Assembly (NCBI GenBank): GCA_963575745.1
Contig: CAUYUJ010016305.1
Coordinates: 457,001 to 521,000 of the forward strand
From: Prorocentrum cordatum
Lineage: Eukaryota > Sar > Dinophyceae > Prorocentrales > Prorocentraceae
DNA length: 64,000 nt
Direction: 5' to 3'
The translations under genes were made by a program, and so were the position numbers. The notes under the pieces were generated by a model, which ran no database searches, was not told the DNA's origin, and was given only the letters and a program-made list of their open reading frames with translations. Position 1 is the first letter of the stretch, and the number at the start of each line of letters is the position of its first letter. Below, piece by piece: positions 57,410 to 64,000 of this stretch.

Positions 57410-58680
57410 TGGGGGCGTCCTTGGACGTCTGGGGTCTCCTGGGGCCTCTTGATGGGGCCTCCTGATGGCCTCCTGGCGGCCTCTTGGGGCGGAAGGCTCG
57501 AGCTTGCGGTTCGTGGTCCCCCTCTGGGCCCCCTCTTGGGCCCGTCTTGGGGCCCTCTTGGGCCATCTTGGGCGCCTCTTGGGCCGTCTTGGGGCCCTCT
57601 TGGGCTGTCCTGGGGCCCTCTTGGAAGCTTCTTGGGCCGTCTTGGGGCGGTCTTGGGCGCCTCTTGGGCCGTCCTGTAACGTCGGAAAGCCCAAAAGACA
57701 ACTTTGTTGAAAATGTACGTTTTACGAAGGGAATGGGCCAATTTTGCGTCTAGGGGCCCTCTTGGGACGCATGTTGGAGGCTTCTTGGGGCCTCTTGGGG
57801 GCGTCCTTGGACGTCTGGGGTCTCCTGGGGCCTCTTGAGGGGCCTCCTGGGGGCCTCCTGGCGGCCTCTTGGGGCGGAAGGCTCGAGCTTGCGGTTCGTG
57901 GTCCCCCTCTGGGCCCCCTCTTGGGCCCGTCTTGGGGCCCTCTTGGGCCATCTTGGGCGCCTCTTGGGCCGTCTTGGGGCCCTCTTGGGCTGTCCTGGGG
58001 CCCTCTTGGAAGCTTCTTGGGCCGTCTTGGGGCGGTCTTGGGCGCCTCTTGGGCCGTCCTGTAACGTCGGAAAGCCCAAAAGGCGACTTTGTTAAAAATG
58101 TACGTTTTACGAAGGGAATGGGCCAATTCTTGCGTCTAGGGGCCCTCTTGGGACGCATGTTGGAGGCTTCTTGGGGCCTCTTGGGGGCGTCCTTGGACGT
58201 CTGGGGTCTCCTGGGGCCTCTTGAGGGGCCTCCTGGGGGCCTCCTGGCGGCCTCTTGGGGCGGAAGGCTCGAGCTTGCGGTTCGTGGTCCCCCTCTGGGC
58301 CCCCTCTTGGGCCCGTCTTGGGGCCCTCTTGGGCCATCTTGGGCGCCTCTTGGGCCGTCTTGGGGCCCTCTTGGGCTGTCCTGGGGCCCTCTTGGGAGCT
58401 TCTTGGGCCGTCTTGGGGCGGTCTTGGGCGCCTCTTGGGCCGTCCTGTAATGTCGGAAAGCCCAAAAGGCAACTTTGTGAAAAATGTACGTTTTACGAAG
58501 GGAATGGGCCAATTTGTGCGTCTAGGGGCCCTCTTGGGACGCATGTTGGAGGCTTCTTGGGGCGTCTTGGGGGGCCTCCTTGGACGTCTGGAGGCCATCT
58601 TCAGCATCTCGGAGCCCTCTTGGAGGCCTCTTGGAAGTTTCTTGGGCCGTCTTGGGCGTTTCTGGGGCCGTCTTGTCTGA
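57410..58680 (+). repeat. 386-bp tandem repeat, three copies, built of CTTGGG words
   Basis: GTCGGAAAGC recurs at 57681, 58066 and 58452 (385 and 386 apart). Each unit has a CTTGGG(GCC) field, GGCGGAAGGCTCGAGCTTGC, and a less repetitive segment with AAAATGTACGTTTTACGAAG. Units 1-3 are almost identical and the third decays after 58560. Frames of up to 400 codons on minus (Pro/Arg/Lys-rich) and plus (Leu/Gly/Trp-rich) are open but have periodic composition, so they are probably not genes. Confidence 0.93.
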
Positions 58681-58793
58681 CCGGGGAGGCCTCCGGCAAG
58701 CCCCGACGAGCCTCCGGGGCCCCCGGGGTGCACATTTGCGGTCGAGGTCCCGGCCCCGGGCCCCCGGACCCGGTGCGCCGTTATATGTATACA

Positions 58794-59361
58794 CTAAAAC
58801 TGACAACTACTGGGGGGGGCTCTCATGGCGATGGTCCGTGCGAGGCCTCCCAAACATCGCTGCAAGGCTGCAGCTTGTTGGGAGGGCGTCATGTTGCCCG
58901 TGGTCATGTTGATCCAGGCATGGGGCCGGCCGTTTTTTGTGCCGCCCCCGCCGCGCATATGTCCTACTGCGCACCCGATAGCGACCCATGCGAGCCCAAT
59001 GACGGCAATGCCAATCCAGTGGCCTCGCAATGTCGCATCGCATGTTTCCATGCAGTATGTCTTCGCAGAAGCTTCCACTTGGAGTAAGTGGGTGGACTTC
59101 AGGAGTGTAGTAGCGCAGGGATGTAGGACGAAAAAAAGAGGCCTCCGCGTGGGCAGAGGTGTCACTGCAAGTGTCCTTGCTACGCTGCGTACTTATGACC
59201 ACGATGGACACCACCGCCTCCGCAAGTTCACGTAAAACATCCAGGACGGGCGGGATTCCGAATCTGTGGGGCAGCGTTTCCCACTTGCGTTCATGGCCCA
59301 TTCGGCACTGCGCGCAACTCAAACAATTACTCGCGCCAGTACTTCGAAACTTACCTGGCAA
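58794..59361 (-). pseudogene. Unrecognised protein fragment with a membrane-like helix
   Basis: Two overlapping minus frames. 59361-59080 reads [20 protein letters not shown] and [20 protein letters not shown]. 59165-58794 reads [20 protein letters not shown] followed by [14 protein letters not shown], a 20-residue hydrophobic helix, then [20 protein letters not shown]. The composition is protein-like, and the two parts may be one gene joined by a shift near 59080. Lies between two tandem-repeat fields. Family unknown. Confidence 0.35.
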
Positions 59362-59439
59362 TGCGCCCTGAAAGCGGCAAACGGTGTCATGAGAGACCTT
59401 TGGAACCTGCAGGACATGTGGGACTACCGAGGCCTGCGC

Positions 59440-60500
59440 TGTGAAACCTGTGGGACCTGTGGGACATGCGGGACCTGCGGGACCTGTGGGACCTGCGGGA
59501 CCCTCCGGGGCCTGCAGGGCCTTTGAGACTTGTCGGACCTCCGGGACAACGAGCCGTGCTGGAGCTGTGGGACCTGTGGGACCTCGATGTGTGGGACCTG
59601 CGGGGCCAAAGAGACCTGCGAGACCTGTGGGATTTGTGGGGTCAGTGGGAAATGCGGAACATGTGGGGCCTGTGGGACATGAGAAACCTGTGAGACCTCT
59701 GGGGCCTCTGGGGCCTGTGGGACCTGTGCGGCCTGTAAGACTTGCGGGACCCGTGGGAATTGTTGGACTGGTGGGACCCGTCGGACCTGTGGGACCCGTG
59801 GGACCTGCGTGGCCCGAAAGAACCTGTGGGACCTGTGAGACCTGCTGGACCTGTGAGTCCAGAGGGACTTGTGGGACCCGCTGTGCCTGTGCGAAATGTA
59901 AGACCTTGGGGGCGTGTAGGACATGTGTGTTCAGTGGGATCAGTGGGGCCTGTGGGACTTGCGCGGCCTGCGAGACTTCTTGGAACTGTGGGACCTGTCG
60001 GGCATGTGGGTCCTGTCAGACCAGAGGGGCCTCCAGGATCAACGGGACCTGCGTGAGCTGCGGGGCCTGTGGGACCTGTGGGCTTTGTGGGTGCGGTGGG
60101 ACATGTGGAACCTTTGGGACCTCTAGGATTCATGGGGCATGTGAGAATGATGGGATTTGTTGAACCAGTGGGACGTGTGGGGAATTCGAGGCCTTCCAGA
60201 CTTGCGAGGCTTGCGGCGCCTGCAAGATTTGTTGGACCTGCGGGGCATTTGGGATCTGTGGGATACGCGGGACATGCGGGACTTGTGAGACTTGCGACAG
60301 CTGTGGGCCTTGGGGGGGCTGTGGGACCGTGGGACCCGTGGGACCGATGGGAATTGTGGGACCAGTGAGACCTGCAAGGCCCGACAAACGTGCGAGACCT
60401 GTGGGACATGCGGGACCTGCGGGGACTGCAAGACCTGCGCGACCTGCGAAATCTGCGAGACCTGTGGGCCATGTCGGAACTGAGGGACCTGTCAGATCTT
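59440..60500 (+). repeat. 9-bp GGGACCTGT repeat field
   Basis: About 1.06 kb of GGGACCTGT with frequent one-base changes and occasional 12- or 15-bp words. The unit is a multiple of three, so each frame has its own peptide theme: G-P-V, D-L-W and T-C-G on plus, and P-Q-V on minus. No evidence of expression. Confidence 0.92.
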
Positions 60501-62273
60501 TGAATATTGTGGGACCTGCGACCGCCGAGAACCAAACTAAGGCCGTGAATTGTAGGACCGCCGGGCACCCAAATAAGGACCTTATTTGGTACCCGGGGAA
60601 CTTTTTCTAAATTTCGTGGATCGACAAATGTCTCGTGCTTTGGGACCATCGAGGCCCCCCAAAGGGGATGTATTAAGGAACCCGAGGGTTCCTTACGTCC
60701 ACCATGCTTTCTTTTGAGCAGGGGGACCCAAAATTCAAACTCCCCAGAGTGGCCGTCGGAGGCCCTCAACTAGCCACCCCACTTGGAAACGCTAAACAAC
60801 TGTTCAGCCGAGACCTGAACGCGACTCTGATGCCGTCACCGCCGCAACTGCACTGCATCCGCTAATCCGCAAGCAAGCCCAAGAAACCGCCATGGAGGCA
60901 GGCAAAACCCCAGACGGCACCAGCTGACAGCCAGGGGAGCTCATGACGGCCCGCGATGGCCCCGAAGTGGTCCACTGAGCCAAAGAACGGCCCAAGAGTG
61001 CCCCGAAAGGCCCCAAAGACAACCCAACAAGACCGCGTGACAAGCCCAATGAGGCCTGAGAGTAACCCGTGAGAGACCCAAGGGAGGCAAAAACAACGGA
61101 CGCAGAATGAGGCAGAAACATCAGGGGACTCACGACGGAGGGGCGGAACACTGGGGGGACGACGACGAAAACGAAGGAACGCGCGACGTGGATCAGCGTG
61201 TCACATGTTGCGGCCATTGCACGGGCATGGGCGACGATCTGTCGCGTAGTACGGTTTTCTTGGCGGTGTTATACAACTCACCGCGCCGAAACATGCGCAA
61301 TCGCAGAGCGCGGGACGTACTGCGAACAAATCGGCATAATTAACGCGAGCGCCTGGTTCTTCACACGCAACCGCAGTGCGTTTGACTTCTCAACGAAATC
61401 ACGCTCTCCACGAAACGACCGGGCTCTCCATTTTGAGATGCGCGCAGTGGGAAAACTCAAAACAAACAATGCGATGAGAGGGAAGGGTAGGGCAAAGGGA
61501 ATGGGCTAGGCGAGAGGCGAACCACAAATGATCAGCGCCCAAACGAACGTGGCAACCGCAAGCGCTGAACAAACCAGGAAGAACGACATTCCTATGTTTT
61601 GGCGCGCCGCCTGGAAGGGAAGGGGGCGGGAGGGGCGATAGCCCAGAAAAAAACAAACTTGGCGGCATGCTGGACGCTACACGAGGCTTCGCCACGCGGA
61701 GGCGCTCTGCCCGCATGAACGAACGCATCGTCGCCCAAAATCGGCGCAACCACGCCGCGCGAAGCATCGCTGCGCGGGGGCAATCCGCCCATGCAAGACA
61801 TGCGCAGCTAACAAGCGAAACCGGCGTCACGCGCCGCCTGAAACATAGTGCTGCAATGCCGCAGCGACCACATTTTTACTACCACGACCTCCCCTGATCA
61901 GCGCGCGCATGGGTTGTGGCAGACAGGCCCTGCCGCGCGCGATCCGCACCCAGCCTCGCGAGAGCACGTTGAAGGGAATCTCCACGGGAGAAACGCGCAA
62001 GTGGCCAGGCTGCAACCTTTCGAGAGAGCGCTGCGTCAAACCAGCAAAATTCGCCAACGACAGCCGCAACGCAGAAACGACCGACAAAAACGTGATCTAG
62101 ATGACGTTCCAAACTTCCGGTTGCGCTGGTTTCTTGCGCGGTCAAGTCATATACATTCCTCCGCGCAAACCCACTGCACCCTGATGTTCCACCACGTCTG
62201 TAGTCCACCAGATCGTGCCGTGGATGGTACGGAGTAGAGCGGGAGCTGACCACCCTAGGCCAGCTCCGCGACC
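60501..62273. other. Unassigned region
   Basis: No domain recognised in frames of 60-240 codons on either strand. 60500-60780 has TTATTTGG and GGGTTCCTTA direct words. 60900-61090 has CCC(C)GAAAGGCCCCAA-type short repeats. Composition is mixed and AT-richer from 61330 to 61470. Confidence 0.4.
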
Positions 62274-62526
62274 AAGTTTGAAAGGGGTTGGGAGGCCCAA
62301 CTAGCAGCTTCGCCTTAGGCGAAGCCAAGCTCCAGCTTTGTTGTATCGTAGTAGCGATAGTCCCAGTAGTAGGAGGCGAGCCATTTCAAGCAGTTTTGGC
62401 ATCGATGGCAAATGGTGCACCTCGCGCTGAGATGTAGTCAGATCTGAGCGGCCGGCCGCTTTGAGCCAAGGAACCGCGGATGCACGCTCGTTCCCACTCA
62501 CATGCAACGCCCAGCTCACTTTAGAG
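62274..62526 (-). repeat. 255-bp dispersed repeat with a conserved frame, copy 2
   Basis: Roughly 85% match to 41351-41607 in the same orientation. Minus frame 62519-62301 keeps SWALHVSGNERASAVPWLKA, AAGRSDLTTSQREVHHL and LLEMARLLLLGLSLLRYN without stops. Contains the perfect palindrome GCTTCGCCTTAGGCGAAGC. Confidence 0.75.
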
Positions 62527-62533
62527 TATAGGT

Positions 62534-63031
62534 GTGTGGTTTTCGTTCGTCACCCACCTGTGCTGCAGGGCGAAATGGAAACGAAAAACGGCCCACGAAA
62601 TCGCCAAAACACCGTTTAGGTCAAGCCCTGCTGGAAAGAGCGCCGCAGAGGTCTCCCCCAAGAGACGCCGCGACCCCCAAGACACAGACCCCGACGACGA
62701 TCCCCCACGCCTTGCGCAGCTCCAGCTCGCCGACGGCGGCGACAGCGACGGCGACTACAACAGTGACGAAGACCACGACGCCGACGACGACGACGAGGAC
62801 GCTAAGCGCACGCGACGTGGACTCCCGCGGAAGTCTCAAACGATTCCCTGGGCCGACTTCGCATCCCGTGCGGGGACGCACCCCCAGGTCGGCCAGGGCC
62901 CTATCGCGAACCCGGCCGGCCACGAAACAGCTCCCAGACCAGGGTCGGCGGAGGGCGGGGGAGCGGGGTTGGCTCGGGGCGGCTCCCGTGCCCGGGTGGA
63001 TCTCGGAGGCCGGCTGCCCCCCACTGCGTGA
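62534..63031 (+). CDS. Unrecognised acidic, disordered protein
   Basis: 165 codons. SPAGKSAAEVSPKRRRDPQD, a strongly acidic run (DGDYNSDEDHDADDDDEDAK, about 92-111), then RRGLPRKSQTIPWADFASRA and a Gly/Ala-rich end. Basic-acidic-basic layout suits a chromatin- or RNA-associated disordered protein or a gag-like ORF. It begins 8 nt after the 255-bp repeat. The opposite strand is open but low-complexity. Confidence 0.35.
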   Translation: MWFSFVTHLCCRAKWKRKTAHEIAKTPFRSSPAGKSAAEVSPKRRRDPQDTDPDDDPPRLAQLQLADGGDSDGDYNSDEDHDADDDDEDAKRTRRGLPRKSQTIPWADFASRAGTHPQVGQGPIANPAGHETAPRPGSAEGGGAGLARGGSRARVDLGGRLPPTA

Positions 63032-63154
63032 GCCCCGACCTTCGGGCGGGTGGTAATGGGGGCTATCCCAAATGAGGGCTGAAGAAAGGGGCCCTAAAGA
63101 GGCCCCTTAGGGCTCCTTTTGGAGCCAGTCGGTGCCCAGAAGGGGTCCCTTTCT

Positions 63155-63745
63155 TCAACGCCCCCCTTGGGTTCCCCCCCCATCACCACCCGCCCGAGAC
63201 CTGCGCCCTTCTGGATAGTCCCGGGGCCTGGCCAGGGCCCCTTGAGAGGCCCACACCCTCCCACACATCCCGTCGACACCTTTTTTCACGACGCGCAGAG
63301 ACTTGCCATCGCTCGGAGGTCCTTTGCCGGTGCATATTTCGGTGTCGTCCTCGCCGAGAGTAAATGCACACGTCCGAGCGGGAGAAAGCACTGGGAGAGA
63401 CCCCGCGCCGACACCGAGGGACGCCCCCCCTCCCGCCTTGAGCCGCTCCATCTCGCTGCCCTGCGCGAGGCGTTCCTCCTGCAACGCGCCGCGGAGCCTC
63501 TCGCGGGCCCGCGTGGAACGCGGCGCGGCACGGGCAGCGCGAACCGGCGCGCGCTGCGCCGTCGCCGTCGCCGCCGTCGCCGCCGTCGCCGCCGGCTGAT
63601 TTCGTTGGGGCGCTGACCTAAGGAACGATATATAAGGAACGAGGCAGCTCTTTTCCATAAAAGTCAAACTTCGATTTCCCATCGAAAACCGAAGGAAAAC
63701 CTCAGGCAACCTGAACAACAATTGAGGAGCACGGAGTCCCTCCAA
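63155..63745 (-). CDS. Unrecognised ORF, low confidence
   Basis: 196 codons. The middle (RERLRGALQEERLAQGSEME) could be a coiled coil and is followed by TCAFTLGEDDTEICTGKGPP and LRVVKKGVDGMCGRVWASQG, with balanced composition. An Ala/Thr-rich stretch comes from a GCCGCCGTC repeat at 63556-63590. No family recognised. Confidence 0.3.
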   Translation of the reverse strand: MEGLRAPQLLFRLPEVFLRFSMGNRSLTFMEKSCLVPYISFLRSAPQRNQPAATAATAATATAQRAPVRAARAAPRSTRARERLRGALQEERLAQGSEMERLKAGGGASLGVGAGSLPVLSPARTCAFTLGEDDTEICTGKGPPSDGKSLRVVKKGVDGMCGRVWASQGALARPRDYPEGRRSRAGGDGGGTQGGR

Positions 63746-63859
63746 AGCGAATAGGGTTCCTTCTTCAGCGTCCCGATTGTATCTGGGCGTCGCAGTCTCT
63801 TCTTCACGCCAGGCGTTTTCGCCCCGACTCGATCCCCAGGGTCCTCTCAGCCCGACCCA

Positions 63860-64000
63860 GATCGAGAGGCTGGGAGATAAAAAGGTTGGGATCGGGTGCT
63901 CCAGTCGTGTTTTTCATTACACCTAGCTCGCGAGACTGAGAGATAAGGAGGTTGGGGTCGGGTGCTCCAGTCATCTTTGAGAGATAGGGAGGTTGGTGCC
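63860..64000 (+). repeat. Partial tandem repeat at the window end
   Basis: GAGATAA(G/A)(G/A)AGGTTGGG(G/A)TCG followed by GGTGCTCCAGTC occurs at about 63874 and 63940, and the start of a third copy at 63980. The array continues beyond the window. Confidence 0.8.

Noticed and set aside
57316-58512. 398-codon Pro/Lys/Arg-rich protein
   Set aside because: Repeats with the 386-bp array and has a mirror-image open frame on the other strand.
1-64000. tRNA, rRNA and snRNA genes
   Set aside because: I looked for TPsiC-like GGTTCGANNCC blocks and rRNA signatures by eye and found none I could support; a covariance-model search was not possible.

Overview
The window looks like dinoflagellate nuclear DNA. 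Two perfect copies of the 22-nt dinoflagellate spliced leader are present (5227-5248 on minus, 10214-10235 on plus). The DNA is GC-rich and crowded with frame-broken retrotransposons and tandem repeats, and I see no complete host gene. A Prorocentrum-like species is possible but cannot be shown from this sequence alone.

Layout: 1-5248 (minus) is LINE-A, a non-LTR element whose 5' end is the spliced leader. 5262-5630 is polypurine DNA. 5686-12082 (minus) is LINE-B, with an ORF1-like coiled coil, apurinic-type endonuclease (EN), reverse transcriptase (RT), RNase H and a C-terminal zinc module. 12083-16858 (minus) is LINE-C, a different and better preserved lineage with a canonical YADD motif. 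17093-17430 is a degenerate minisatellite. 17572-18806 (plus) is LINE-D, a 3' fragment with a possible nuclease domain, followed by about 480 bp of (GGA)n. 19694-24330 (minus) is LINE-E (EN, RT, RNase H, zinc module), cut at its 5' side by a 13/17-bp satellite palindrome (24367-25957). 26400-27397 is a 1-kb minisatellite-bearing mobile element. 27398-28380 is an 11-bp repeat field. 28560-31155 (minus) is LINE-F. 31.2-41.3 kb is mostly unassigned low-complexity DNA with one probable host exon (37430-37801) and a MITE-like inverted-repeat element (40091-40340). 41819-57330 (minus) is a very long, decayed Ty1/copia-like polyprotein region. 57.3-60.5 kb is two tandem-repeat fields. 60.5-64.0 kb has little that can be assigned.

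The copia-like region is the most interesting part. Read on minus from high to low coordinates it shows a gag capsid fragment, a degenerate zinc knuckle, a split module resembling KptA/Tpt1 (2'-phosphotransferase), a RING-H2 finger, a retropepsin remnant, a zinc-rich pre-integrase segment, integrase, RT and RNase H. It is interrupted by a 556-bp insert with perfect 11-bp inverted termini. A second copy of the 1-kb minisatellite element interrupts the RT gene itself. About sixteen 14-nt hairpins (GCRGG-N4-CCYGC) are sprinkled through the region, all in one orientation, and most read A-G-x-P-A in the polyprotein.

Almost every retroelement reading frame is split by frameshifts, several at homopolymers or microsatellites, so these are mostly dead copies. 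Domain calls rest on motifs seen by eye, and no database search was possible.
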